This document shows, one piece after another, positions 8,994 to 17,590 of a DNA stretch of 64,000 nt. A model generated the notes under the pieces. It ran no database searches, was not told the origin of the DNA, and was given only the letters and a program-made list of their open reading frames with translations. Source of the stretch: Sphingomonas oryzagri (GTDB lineage: Bacteria > Pseudomonadota > Alphaproteobacteria > Sphingomonadales > Sphingomonadaceae); NCBI RefSeq assembly GCF_029906645.1, contig NZ_JARYGZ010000001.1, positions 673,208 through 737,207 of the forward strand. The letters are read 5' to 3'. Position 1 is the first letter of the stretch, and each line of letters starts with the position of its first letter. A program made the translations under genes and the position numbers.

Positions 8994-11242
8994 CAGAAAT
9001 GCGTCTCCAGGTTGAAGAACACGCTGCGGCCGGGCTGGCGCAGGTAGAGATTGTAGGGCGACTGCTCGCCATCGGCCGTGGTCGACTGGGTGCCGGCATA
9101 ATCCATGACGGCGTGGCTGTTGAACAGGTTGCCGACCTTCACCGAGGCTGTCACTTCATGCAGCAGCCCTGCGACATGATCGAAGTGCCAGCCGAACGCC
9201 AGATCGGCAGAGAAGGTGGTGCCGATGCGGCTGGTCGGGTCGTCGATCGTGCCGGCGGCGATGGCCACGCTGCCGTTGAGATAGCCGGCATCCATCGGCA
9301 CGTTGCCATTGTCGTTGCCGTAGCGCGGGCCGACCCACTTGCCGATCAGCGAGGCGAACGGGCCGTGCTTGTTCTCGTAGATCAGGCCGGCGGCGGCGGT
9401 CCATTTCGGCGCTTCCGCCAGCGTCGCGTGGCTGTGCTTGTATTTGGCCGAGTTCAAAGTGGCGTTGCCGTAGAAGGAGAGGCCGTGCGCCAGCACATAC
9501 TGGCCCTCGAATTCCAGGCCTTTGTAGATCGCGCCGCCGGCATTGACGTAGCTGCTCTCCTCCGTGCCGTCGACGATGGTGGTCACCGGCGAGAGGAAGT
9601 TCGAGAAATCGATATAGTAAGCGTCGGCCGAGAGGCTCCAGCGGCGGCCGTGGAGCACGGTGCCGACCTGATAGTTCCAGGTCAGCTCGGGCTTCAGGTC
9701 GGTCGGGTCCTCGACCTGGAACACGTCGATCGGCGGGGCGAGGAAGCCGCGCGCGACCTGCGCATAGGCCGACCAGTTGGGCGCGATGCGGTAGTTGGCC
9801 GCGATAGAGGGCTGCCAGGCGTGATAGGAGATATCGGTTTCGCCGTTCGCGCCGCCCTTGTTGATCGTGGCGTGCAGATCGCGCTCGTAGCTGGTGTATT
9901 TGATGCCGGGGTTGAGGCTGAGTCCATCGACCGGATGGAAGTCGACCTCCAGATACGGCTGCCAAGTCGTGCCCAGATCGCTATATTGGTAGGATAGCGC
10001 CGTGCCGGTCTTGCCGGGGACGGGGATGCCGCCCTGCGAGATGTCGATCGTTTCCGAATAGCGCTTGTCGTGCTGGGAATCGAACCAGACCCCCCATTTG
10101 AAATCTGCGAATTTGGTCGGAGCCTCGAAGCGCAGCGTGTCGCCCCAGGCGCTGACGACGGCGTTGGTGTGCTTGCCCTTGATGTCGGTGGCGTAGGTGG
10201 CAACCTTCTTGCCGATGTCTGTCGGGCTGTAGAAGGTCACGCCGTCATCGGCGGGATTGTCGTCCGACGCGTCGCTCGACTCGGTATATTTGTGCGTGAA
10301 GCCGTTGTGATAGACCTGATTGTCGATCTGCACCGGGCCGATGCTGGTCTGCAGGCGGAGATATTCGAAGTCTGTCGTGTAGTGGCTCGGCTGGTAGCCG
10401 AAATAGCACATCGCGGTCCTGTCTTTGCACAAACCGTAATCGTCGCCGTACTTTGCATATTCCTGCAGTGTGGCGCCCTGCGTGGTATACTGGAATTCGC
10501 GATTGTAGCTGGCGAGCGCGGTCAGCTTGGTGGTCGGGCTGATCTGATAGATCGCCTTGCCGATCAGGTTGTCGCGATGCTCGGCCGAGCCGGTGAGGTA
10601 GCCGTCGGTCTTCTCGTGCTGCCCTTCGGCGAACATGCGGAAGCCGCCAATATCGCCGCTGTCGACGCGGCCGCCGCCCGAGAAGGTGTTGAAGCTGCCC
10701 GCCGTGCCATAGGCATCGACGTCGAAATGCTCGAGCGGATCCTTGGAGAGGAAGCCGACAGTGCCGCCGAAGGTAGCCTTGCCGATCGTGCTGGCCGAGC
10801 CGGGGCCGCGATCGATCTGCGCCTGCTGCAGCGCATGGGCGATGAACAGCGACGAGGTGGTGTGGTGGAGATCCTGCGAGTCGCCGAACGGAATGCCGTC
10901 GAACGTGACGTTATACTGACCGTCCTGAAAACCGCGGATCGCCATCGTCTCGGCCTTGCCGATGCCGGGGCCGTTGGGGTTGGAGGTCCAGACGCTCGGC
11001 TGGAACTTGATGATGTCGTCGATGCTGGCGAGCGGCGGGATGTTGTTGGCGATGAAGCCGGACTGGATGACCGAGGTCGGCTGCATCGCGTCCAGTGGCA
11101 TCGAGGAAGGCGCCAGCGGCAGCGCGTGGCCGATGACGGTGATGTCGGCGGCGGGCGCGGTATCGGGCGTGCCGGTCTGGGCCAGCGCAGGCGTCGCCAT
11201 GGCGAGCAGCGAGGTGGCACATAGAAGTGTCGGACGGCGCAT
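8993..11242 (-). CDS. TonB-dependent receptor linked to phytase
   Basis: This 749-aa outer-membrane transporter has a signal peptide ending ATPALAQ and a plug domain (LASIDDIIKFQPSVW, AIRGFQDGQYNVTFDGIPFGD, IDRGPGSASTIGKATFGGTVGF). A long 22-strand-type barrel ends in NLETHF, the terminal aromatic expected for BAM recognition. The start at 11242 lies 36 nt after the histidine kinase stop and the end overlaps the phytase start. It probably imports phytate or another inositol/sugar phosphate, by association only. Confidence 0.92.
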   Translation of the reverse strand: MRRPTLLCATSLLAMATPALAQTGTPDTAPAADITVIGHALPLAPSSMPLDAMQPTSVIQSGFIANNIPPLASIDDIIKFQPSVWTSNPNGPGIGKAETMAIRGFQDGQYNVTFDGIPFGDSQDLHHTTSSLFIAHALQQAQIDRGPGSASTIGKATFGGTVGFLSKDPLEHFDVDAYGTAGSFNTFSGGGRVDSGDIGGFRMFAEGQHEKTDGYLTGSAEHRDNLIGKAIYQISPTTKLTALASYNREFQYTTQGATLQEYAKYGDDYGLCKDRTAMCYFGYQPSHYTTDFEYLRLQTSIGPVQIDNQVYHNGFTHKYTESSDASDDNPADDGVTFYSPTDIGKKVATYATDIKGKHTNAVVSAWGDTLRFEAPTKFADFKWGVWFDSQHDKRYSETIDISQGGIPVPGKTGTALSYQYSDLGTTWQPYLEVDFHPVDGLSLNPGIKYTSYERDLHATINKGGANGETDISYHAWQPSIAANYRIAPNWSAYAQVARGFLAPPIDVFQVEDPTDLKPELTWNYQVGTVLHGRRWSLSADAYYIDFSNFLSPVTTIVDGTEESSYVNAGGAIYKGLEFEGQYVLAHGLSFYGNATLNSAKYKHSHATLAEAPKWTAAAGLIYENKHGPFASLIGKWVGPRYGNDNGNVPMDAGYLNGSVAIAAGTIDDPTSRIGTTFSADLAFGWHFDHVAGLLHEVTASVKVGNLFNSHAVMDYAGTQSTTADGEQSPYNLYLRQPGRSVFFNLETHF

Positions 11243-11278
11243 GGAGAACCCTCTTCGATGGATCGGTCGAAGGGGTCG

Positions 11279-12697
11279 CTACGCAGCCGGTATGACAGAT
11301 CGCTCGGCGGAACCTGATATTCCTGCAAGGTCGCCAATTTCCGGAATTTGCGCGGGGAAGCGGATCTCCACGATCATCCCCGGCGCGCCGTCCAGCAGCC
11401 GGAGCGAGCCATCGTGGAACCCGACGATGGCCTTGGCGATGGCGAGGCCGAGACCGCTGCCACGCTTCGATCCCTTGTCTCTGCCGCGCTCGAACGGGCG
11501 CAGAACCCGCGCGCGATCGGCGTCGGCGAGGCCCGGCCCGTCGTCGGCCAGCGTCACCACCGCCTCCATACCCTCGCGGCGCATCGCGATGCGGGCGCGG
11601 GTGCCGACGACGGTATGCCGGGCGACATTGTCGAGCAGGTTCATGAACAGTTGGAGCAGCAGGCTGCGGTCGCCCATCAGGATGGCCGGCTCGAACGGCC
11701 CGATGACCAGCGCGCAGCCCGCCTCGACCAGCACCGGCTCCATCGAATTGGCGACATCCTCGAGCAGATCGTCGAGCATCAAAGCGGCGCGCGGCGCATC
11801 GTGCCGCCCGGCCTCGATCTCGGACAGACGCAGCAGTGCCTCGAAGGTGGCGATGATCGCGGTGCATTCGCGCTCGGCGGCGAGGCGCAGGGCGGCAAAG
11901 TCGGCCGGATCGTCGCCTTCGCGGGTCAGCAGCGCGCGCAGGCGGGTGAGCGGGGTGCGCAGATCGTGCGCGAGGTGGCTGGCGAAATGGCGCTGGCCCT
12001 CGACCATCTCCTCCATCCGCGCGATCATGCGGTTGAAGCTCTGTGCCTGCGCGGCGAAGATCCCCTCCCGATCGTCGACGGGCACGCGCTGCGAGAGGTC
12101 GCCGGCGGCGATCGCATCGGCGGTGGTGCGGGTGAGCGCAAGGCGCGCCGCGATCATCCGCGCCATCGCCCGGCTGGCGAGCACGCCCATCAGCGCCCCG
12201 AACAGCGCGAGGCACAGGACCAGTGCCGGCAGCATGTCGCGCACCACCTCCTTCATCTCGTCATGATGGAGGACGGTGAGATGCGCGCCGTCGGGCAGGC
12301 GGATGGTAAAGGCGCGGCCGTCCTTGGGCTTGGAATCGCCGTCGCGGTAGCTGAGTGTCACCAGTCCGTCGCGCTGCAGCGGCAGGTCCACCCGCCCGAC
12401 GATGCGGCGGCCGGAGGCATCGTACAGCAGGGCGATTTTCATCGACGTGGAGCGCGATGCAGCACGCCGGATTACCCTGTCGGCGACCGAGACGGTGTCG
12501 CGCGGCGCACCCGGCGGCATCAGCTTGCCCATCTCCTTGTAGAGCGACGCGTCGAGCTCGCGTGAGAATTGCAGGCTGGTGAGCGCCAGCACGATCGAGG
12601 CGGCGACCGCCATGCCGAGCGCCACCGCCGCGCCGATCCGCAGCGAGAGCCGGCCGATGCCGGGATCGGTTTCGGGTCGGCGCGCGGTCACTGGCAT
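11279..12697 (-). CDS. Two-component sensor histidine kinase
   Basis: The start is set at the ATG complementing 12695-12697, where CAATGCCAGTGA overlaps the response-regulator stop. The 472-aa product has TM1 (~20-42), a periplasmic sensor of about 110 residues, TM2 (~155-175), HAMP (~176-230) and an HisKA motif SHLAHDLRTPLTRL with phosphoacceptor His244. The catalytic ATPase domain shows a DDGPGLADADR G1-type box and GSGLGLAIAKAIVGFHDG. It is the cognate of the adjacent response regulator. Placement just upstream of the receptor and phytase suggests it senses phosphate-ester or phytate in the periplasm (inference). Confidence 0.93.
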   Translation of the reverse strand: MPVTARRPETDPGIGRLSLRIGAAVALGMAVAASIVLALTSLQFSRELDASLYKEMGKLMPPGAPRDTVSVADRVIRRAASRSTSMKIALLYDASGRRIVGRVDLPLQRDGLVTLSYRDGDSKPKDGRAFTIRLPDGAHLTVLHHDEMKEVVRDMLPALVLCLALFGALMGVLASRAMARMIAARLALTRTTADAIAAGDLSQRVPVDDREGIFAAQAQSFNRMIARMEEMVEGQRHFASHLAHDLRTPLTRLRALLTREGDDPADFAALRLAAERECTAIIATFEALLRLSEIEAGRHDAPRAALMLDDLLEDVANSMEPVLVEAGCALVIGPFEPAILMGDRSLLLQLFMNLLDNVARHTVVGTRARIAMRREGMEAVVTLADDGPGLADADRARVLRPFERGRDKGSKRGSGLGLAIAKAIVGFHDGSLRLLDGAPGMIVEIRFPAQIPEIGDLAGISGSAERSVIPAA

Positions 12698-13446
12698 TGC
12701 TCGCTCAGCAGCACATAGCCTTCGCCGCGCCGGGTGACGATCGGGTCGCAGCCCAGTTCGAGCAGGCGCCGCCGCAGCCGCGATATGTTGCTGTCCACCA
12801 GGTTGGGGAGCGGCTGGAAGGAATGGCTCCACACCCCCTCAAACAGCATCGCGCGGGTCACCAGCCGATCGGCATGGCGCATCAGGAACAACAGCAGCGA
12901 GAATTCGATCCGGTTGAGATGGCGCTGCGCCGCGGCGAAGCGGACGTTGTGGTTGGCGCCGTCGAGCCGCAATTGCCCGATCGACAGGCTGATCACGTCG
13001 CCATGCACCTGATGTCCGCGCCGGACGAGTGCGGCCAAGCGCGCGTCCAGTTCGCCGATGTCATAGGGCTTGGCGAGATAGTCGTCGGCGCCCGCATTGA
13101 GCCCCTCAACCTTGTCGCTCGAACTTCCAAGTGCCGACAGCATCAGGACGGGAGGCAGGGGACCTTGTTCGCGCAGATAGCTGAGCAAGCCGGTGCCGGT
13201 AAGGTCGGGCAGCATGCGGTCGAGGATGATGGCATCGAACACCGCCTCCGCGAAGGCCTCGATCGCTTCGGTGCCCGTGACAGCAAGTTGGCAATGATGG
13301 CCGAGCGCGCCGAGCTTGGCAGCCAATTCCTCCGCGATAAGCGGGTCGTCCTCGACAAGTAGCAATCGCAACGCCGCAGCCTTCAAATGTATCGGCAAAC
13401 GGTCACCCGTAACGGTGGATTGTGACAGTTCGCAGAGGCTGTGCAT
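12688..13446 (-). CDS. OmpR-family response regulator
   Basis: The receiver domain has an acidic pair in LLLVEDDPLI, phospho-Asp in IILDRMLPD (about residue 76), Ser/Thr in LMLSALG and Lys in YLAKPYD. It is followed by a PhoB-type winged helix (LNRIEFSLLLFLMRHADRLVTRAMLFEGVW, VDSNISRLRRRLLELG, IVTRRGEGYVL). The start is uncertain: ATG at 13444-13446 is used, GTG at 13455 is also open, and the domain itself begins about 25 codons later, so a TTG start near 13387 is possible. It overlaps the kinase by 10 nt and is first gene of the receptor/phytase unit. Confidence 0.92.
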   Translation of the reverse strand: MHSLCELSQSTVTGDRLPIHLKAAALRLLLVEDDPLIAEELAAKLGALGHHCQLAVTGTEAIEAFAEAVFDAIILDRMLPDLTGTGLLSYLREQGPLPPVLMLSALGSSSDKVEGLNAGADDYLAKPYDIGELDARLAALVRRGHQVHGDVISLSIGQLRLDGANHNVRFAAAQRHLNRIEFSLLLFLMRHADRLVTRAMLFEGVWSHSFQPLPNLVDSNISRLRRRLLELGCDPIVTRRGEGYVLLSEQCQ

Positions 13447-13596
13447 TGGGCGCACGGCTGCGTGGCGATAGGTGTCGAGCTGGCTTGCTTGATCGGGCGA
13501 GACCCGTTGGCTTAACCGGGCGGCAGGTCCGAGCAGGCTGGCCGCGGATCGGCTAAAAGCGTCGCCACCATGCTCTTCCGGCCGTGATCAACGAGT

Positions 13597-13639
13597 CCCG
13601 ACGTGAAAATGCCAGGGGCGGCTCACCCGGCATGTCGGG
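13597..13639 (-). terminator. Hairpin downstream of the MFS gene
   Basis: The inverted arms CCCGAC (13597-13602) / GTCGGG (13634-13639) and ATGCC (13609-13613) / GGCAT (13629-13633) form a two-part stem 7 nt past the MFS stop. There is no clear T-run, so it may be a weak or Rho-assisted terminator. Confidence 0.4.
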
Positions 13640-13645
13640 GCTCGA

Positions 13646-14893
13646 TCATAGCAATCGTCCCGCCTTTTCGTTGAGCTTGACGGTGACGACGATCAGGATC
13701 GCGGCGATTGTCGATAGGGACGCCATGATGAGGAACGCCAGGACGTAATTGTGCCAGACATCGTAGCATCGGGCGACGAGCACCGGCCCGACGATCAGGC
13801 CGAGATGCGCGACCCCGAACATGAAGCCGAAGATACTGCCGAAATATTCGACGTTGTAGAGCTTCCGGATGAAGAAAGGCAGGATGTCGGTTTCCGCTCC
13901 GTAGGCGAAGCTGACGAGGAATACGGCGACGAGCGAAGCACTCGGCCAATGGACGAAGGCCAGCAGGATGCAGCCGACGGCCTGGAGCAGGAACAATGTC
14001 CCGCCGAGCCAGTGCGCGGGGATCCTGTCCAGCAGCACGCCGCCCAGGAAGCGCGAGACCATGGAGGCCATGCCGATCGTCGCGATCGCGGTCGCCGCGA
14101 GATAGCCCAGCCCCTTGTCCGACAGCGCGGCCGCGACATTGATCTGCACGCCCGCCATGACGAGCAGCACCAGCGTGAAGGCGACAGTCAGCGTCCAGAA
14201 CGATGTCTGCCTGAGATATTCCATCTTGAGCAGCGAGGTCCGAAGCGCCTTGGGAGCAGCCTGTTCACGCTGCTTGATCTGGCCCCATGGCACCATCAAA
14301 TAGGCGATCACACCCACAATGGCGGTCAGGACGGCGAGCCAGTAGAGTCCCTCGCGCCAGCCCACCGCATGGATCAGCTTGCCGATGATGAAGGCATTGA
14401 CCATCTGCCCGGTGCCCATGCCGCTCACCGCGATCGCGATCGCGAGGCCCAGCGATCGATCGAAACGGCTCGAGAGCAGCCTGAGATAAGCGCAGGGCGA
14501 CGCTGCGGCGGCAATGCAGCCGAGTACCACCGAGGCCGCCATATAGGCCGAGTGGGACGGTGGTGCCCACGCCAGCAAGGCGAGCGAGATCGGCAACCCG
14601 ATCATCGCCAGCAGCACCATGCCGCGCGCACCCCACCGATCGACCGCGACACCAACCACGGGGAGAAGCGGCGTTTCGATGATCGAGACGATGGTCAGTG
14701 CGATGGCAACATCGGCGCGCGACCATCCGCTGCCGGTCGCCATCGGCTTCAGGAAGAGGCCGTACGTGCTGAGGAAGGCCGGGCTGAGCGAGGCCGCCAG
14801 GCCGACATGGCAGGCGATCACCAGGCGGATGTTGCTCCAGCTCCATTCGGACGGGGGGCTGGAAATGTCCGTCTTCAACACGTCAGTCGCCAC
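13646..14893 (-). CDS. MFS transporter (12 TM)
   Basis: This major facilitator of about 415 aa has twelve predicted hydrophobic segments. MFS signatures include VDRWGARGMVLL in loop 2-3 and FDRSLGLAIAIAVSGMG. The start is placed at GTG 14893, preceded by GAGGAGAG with good spacing; a GTG at 14911 is also in frame. The family resembles oxalate/monocarboxylate-type transporters (LxxTYGLFLKPM in TM1-2). It is the last gene of an operon with GST, two dihydroxyphthalate-decarboxylase-like proteins and an amidohydrolase. It probably imports the substrate of that pathway (inference). Confidence 0.88.
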   Translation of the reverse strand: MATDVLKTDISSPPSEWSWSNIRLVIACHVGLAASLSPAFLSTYGLFLKPMATGSGWSRADVAIALTIVSIIETPLLPVVGVAVDRWGARGMVLLAMIGLPISLALLAWAPPSHSAYMAASVVLGCIAAAASPCAYLRLLSSRFDRSLGLAIAIAVSGMGTGQMVNAFIIGKLIHAVGWREGLYWLAVLTAIVGVIAYLMVPWGQIKQREQAAPKALRTSLLKMEYLRQTSFWTLTVAFTLVLLVMAGVQINVAAALSDKGLGYLAATAIATIGMASMVSRFLGGVLLDRIPAHWLGGTLFLLQAVGCILLAFVHWPSASLVAVFLVSFAYGAETDILPFFIRKLYNVEYFGSIFGFMFGVAHLGLIVGPVLVARCYDVWHNYVLAFLIMASLSTIAAILIVVTVKLNEKAGRLL

Positions 14894-14954
14894 CGGCGTC
14901 TCTCCTCGCACGCAACATTGTCTTCATCCGGACCGGTTGCCGGCCGCTCGCCAA

Positions 14955-15569
14955 TCATGTTCTCGCGCAGGCGCGGAGCGCGGGATACTGTTCTGCGAAA
15001 CGGGTGAAATCGGCGAGCTTCGGATGCTGTGTCTCATCGGCCAGATCCGGCATCATGGCGAGCGCAAAATCCCAGACGACCGCCACCGTGATATCCGCCA
15101 AGGTCAGTCTATCGCCGAAAAGCCACTGCCCGGTGACGCCGATTTCCCGTTCGAGCGACGTGAAGGCCGCTGTGCCTTGTTGCCGCACCCGCGCCATCCA
15201 CGGCGGATGCCGGCGCTCCTCGGGGCGCTGGGTCTGCTCGTAGATCAGCTGTACCGTCTTCTCGCACCCCGCGAGCGCCAGGCCGAGAATGCGCTGATGT
15301 CGTTCATAATCGACGCGCGAGTCGGGAGTGAGCGGCACATGTGGCGCCAGCTCGCGCTCGATATAGCCCAGGATCAGCGTTGAATCCATCAGCACCACGC
15401 CGTCGTCCGTGATCATGGTCGGCGCCTTGACCACCGGATTGATCCTCTCGAATCGATCATATTCGCGGAAGACCGAGACCGGATCATGATCGAAACCGAC
15501 GCCGACGTGATGCAGCGTCGCGGCCACGCGGCGGACATAGGGCGAGTTCATCATGCCGATCAGCCGCAC
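14955..15569 (-). CDS. Glutathione S-transferase family protein
   Basis: This 204-aa GST has a thioredoxin-like N-domain (MRLIGMMNSPYVRRVAATL, candidate catalytic Ser9), a cis-Pro segment VVKAPTM and a glutathione gamma-Glu site DSTLILGYIE. The all-helical C-domain has the N-capping motif LTLADITVAVVWDF. It may act as a conventional transferase, or as a glutathione-dependent isomerase or ether-cleaving enzyme as in other sphingomonad aromatic pathways. The operon context favours a catabolic role. Confidence 0.9.
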   Translation of the reverse strand: MRLIGMMNSPYVRRVAATLHHVGVGFDHDPVSVFREYDRFERINPVVKAPTMITDDGVVLMDSTLILGYIERELAPHVPLTPDSRVDYERHQRILGLALAGCEKTVQLIYEQTQRPEERRHPPWMARVRQQGTAAFTSLEREIGVTGQWLFGDRLTLADITVAVVWDFALAMMPDLADETQHPKLADFTRFAEQYPALRACART

Positions 15570-15654
15570 GAAACGTCTCTCCGGATGGCATCACGGCACC
15601 GGATGAGGCCGCCCCGTTCGCCACAGGCGGCCGCGAAAGACGCCGCTGCGATCA

Positions 15655-16554
15655 TCAGGCGCCCAGACCCCTGGTCACCTCATCGAAAAGCGCATCGATC
15701 TGAACGGCTTCGGGGATAAGCTGCTGACGCACCGCCCAGCGGACCAGCAATTCCATGCCACGCCTGTTGGCCTCGATACCCGACGGCCAGTTGTCCCGGC
15801 TGCCAGCAGCCATGCCGAGCATCTTGCTTTCGCTCAGCATACGGAACAGTTCGCGGGCATATTCGGGCGACTGGTCATGGAGCGACTGCTTCAGCACGGC
15901 CATGTGGTTGATCGGCAGGATGCCGGTGCGGCGGCTCCATTCCTCGGCGGCGCCTTCGGGGAACAGGCGACGCAGTTGGGGATGTTGCGCCGCAATCGCT
16001 GGCTGAAGCCCGACGAGGACGTCGATCTCGCCGTCGATGAGCATCTGCAGGAGATCGGACCCCTTGGGCGCGCGTTCCAGGAAATCCGGCTCGCGATATT
16101 CGCGCACGTGCGGTTCCTGGACACTGATCCAGCGCTGCGCTTCCAACGGAACGCCATGATCGTCCTCGAGGAAGCCACGCACCCACAGGCCGGTGGTCTG
16201 CGTGTAGGATCGCACGCCGATCCGCTTGCCAGCAACCCGTTCGGGCGTCAGCTCGCCACGATCGCCATTGTAATAGACGTAGTCGTGCAGCGGTTCGGCG
16301 ACCGCGACGAAGGGCAGCAACACCAGCGGCTTGCCGGCGGCGCGGGCCTGCAGGAACGTCAGGAGCGCCAGTTCGCCGAAGTCGTAGGCCATTTCCCGCA
16401 CCATCGCGGGAAAGCCGTTCGTGGTCGGTCGAACGTCGTCGAAATCGAGCGCGAGCCGGTCGGAACGGACCTGCCCGTCGATGAGAGCTTCGGTGCGCGG
16501 CGAGCGGCCGAGAAGGGTCTTCAGCACGGTTGCTTCGGGATTTGGCATGATCAT
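15655..16554 (-). CDS. 4,5-dihydroxyphthalate decarboxylase-like protein, paralogue 1
   Basis: The 299-aa product has the periplasmic-binding-protein-like fold of the 4,5-dihydroxyphthalate decarboxylase (Pht5) group. Visible are GFPAMVREMAYDFGELALLTFL near residue 50, VAGKRIGVRSYTQTTGLWVRGFLEDDHGV, GSDLLQMLIDGEIDVLVG and the C-terminal NRRGMELLVRWAVRQQLIP. No signal peptide is visible, in contrast to ABC solute-binding proteins of the same fold. It lies 15 nt downstream of a second, divergent paralogue. The reaction is probably decarboxylation of a dihydroxylated aromatic acid or a related transformation. The substrate is not determined. Confidence 0.78.
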   Translation of the reverse strand: MIMPNPEATVLKTLLGRSPRTEALIDGQVRSDRLALDFDDVRPTTNGFPAMVREMAYDFGELALLTFLQARAAGKPLVLLPFVAVAEPLHDYVYYNGDRGELTPERVAGKRIGVRSYTQTTGLWVRGFLEDDHGVPLEAQRWISVQEPHVREYREPDFLERAPKGSDLLQMLIDGEIDVLVGLQPAIAAQHPQLRRLFPEGAAEEWSRRTGILPINHMAVLKQSLHDQSPEYARELFRMLSESKMLGMAAGSRDNWPSGIEANRRGMELLVRWAVRQQLIPEAVQIDALFDEVTRGLGA

Positions 16555-16569
16555 GTCCCTGCTGGACGC

Positions 16570-17550
16570 TCAGTTCAATGTGACGAACAGATCGGACACG
16601 TCGGGCTTCCGCTTTAGCAGCCCCTGGTCGGCCGCGTAGTCGATCAGCGCATCGATGCTCGGCCGGTTGGCGTCGACCCCGTATGGCAGCGGGTCGCTTC
16701 CGACGACGGTGGCAAGCTGGCGATAGCGCTGGATTTCGGCGTCTCCGCCCTCGGGCGTATCCACCTGCGCGAGAAACGGTGCCTTGGCCGCGAGGGCGGC
16801 ATCGAACAGCGATCGCGCCACCCACGGATGCTCCGCCAGGATCGAGTCCTTCACCACCAGCAGGCCGTGGTGAGGATAGATCCGGGTGCGACGGTAGAAA
16901 TCCGAGGCACGGTCGAAGCCGTGATCGAACAGATCGTGGGCGGCCACCGGCTGCGGCGGATTGGCGCCCTGGCTCCAGTTGGCGTCAGGCGCGCCCTGAC
17001 GGCCAATGCCCGCGGCACCGGTGAAGGCCGCGTCGAGGTCGCCGGCCTGCCACTGGGCGACGAGCGAGCGGCCAGCGGGATCGCGTACGACATTGGGCGG
17101 CAGCGTCAGCCCCGGAACGGCCTCCTCGTCATCGACGACCCACGTCACGCCGGAGGCATCGAGACCGTAATCGTCCTTCATGATGCCGCGCTTCCAAACG
17201 CCGGTTGTGACGGTGAAGGCGCGGACGCCGACCTTCCTGCCCGCGAGATCGGCTGGGGACCGAATGCCGCTGCCGTCCCGGCACAGGATGCCGTCGTGAT
17301 GGAAGAAGCGATGCAGGAAGATCGGCAATGCTGTGAAGGGCGAGCCGTGCTCGCGCGCGATCATGTAGGTGGTCGGCGCCATCTCGCAGACGTCGAACTC
17401 GAGGCTGCGGACCATTCGCCGGAACGCGCCGATGATCGGGGTCACTTCGACGAAATCGGCGGCGACGCCATCGATCGGCACGGTGCCGTTCTTCAGGTCG
17501 GCCGTGTGCGGGGCGGTGCCGATCGCGATCTTGAGGGGAAGCTGGCTCAA
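16570..17550 (-). CDS. 4,5-dihydroxyphthalate decarboxylase-like protein, paralogue 2
   Basis: This 326-aa relative of the preceding protein shares the same landmarks (AFRRMVRSLEFDVCEMAPTT, LAGRKVGVRAFTVTTGVWKRGIMKDDYGL, GVDANRPSIDALIDYAADQGLL). It lacks a signal peptide. MAPTTYMIAREHG and the HHDGILC segment resemble Pht5-type decarboxylases. Having two such genes adjacent with low mutual identity suggests either two decarboxylation steps or a heteromer. It is the second gene of the operon, 40 nt after the amidohydrolase. Confidence 0.8.
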   Translation of the reverse strand: MSQLPLKIAIGTAPHTADLKNGTVPIDGVAADFVEVTPIIGAFRRMVRSLEFDVCEMAPTTYMIAREHGSPFTALPIFLHRFFHHDGILCRDGSGIRSPADLAGRKVGVRAFTVTTGVWKRGIMKDDYGLDASGVTWVVDDEEAVPGLTLPPNVVRDPAGRSLVAQWQAGDLDAAFTGAAGIGRQGAPDANWSQGANPPQPVAAHDLFDHGFDRASDFYRRTRIYPHHGLLVVKDSILAEHPWVARSLFDAALAAKAPFLAQVDTPEGGDAEIQRYRQLATVVGSDPLPYGVDANRPSIDALIDYAADQGLLKRKPDVSDLFVTLN

Positions 17551-17590
17551 CTGTCGGGCCTTCCGTGATTGGGGTGAGCAGCGGCGGCTG

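Noticed and set aside
15655..17550. The pair as ABC transporter substrate-binding proteins
   Set aside because: The fold is shared, but neither protein has a signal peptide or lipobox and no ABC permease or ATPase gene is adjacent; the dihydroxyphthalate-decarboxylase type fits better.
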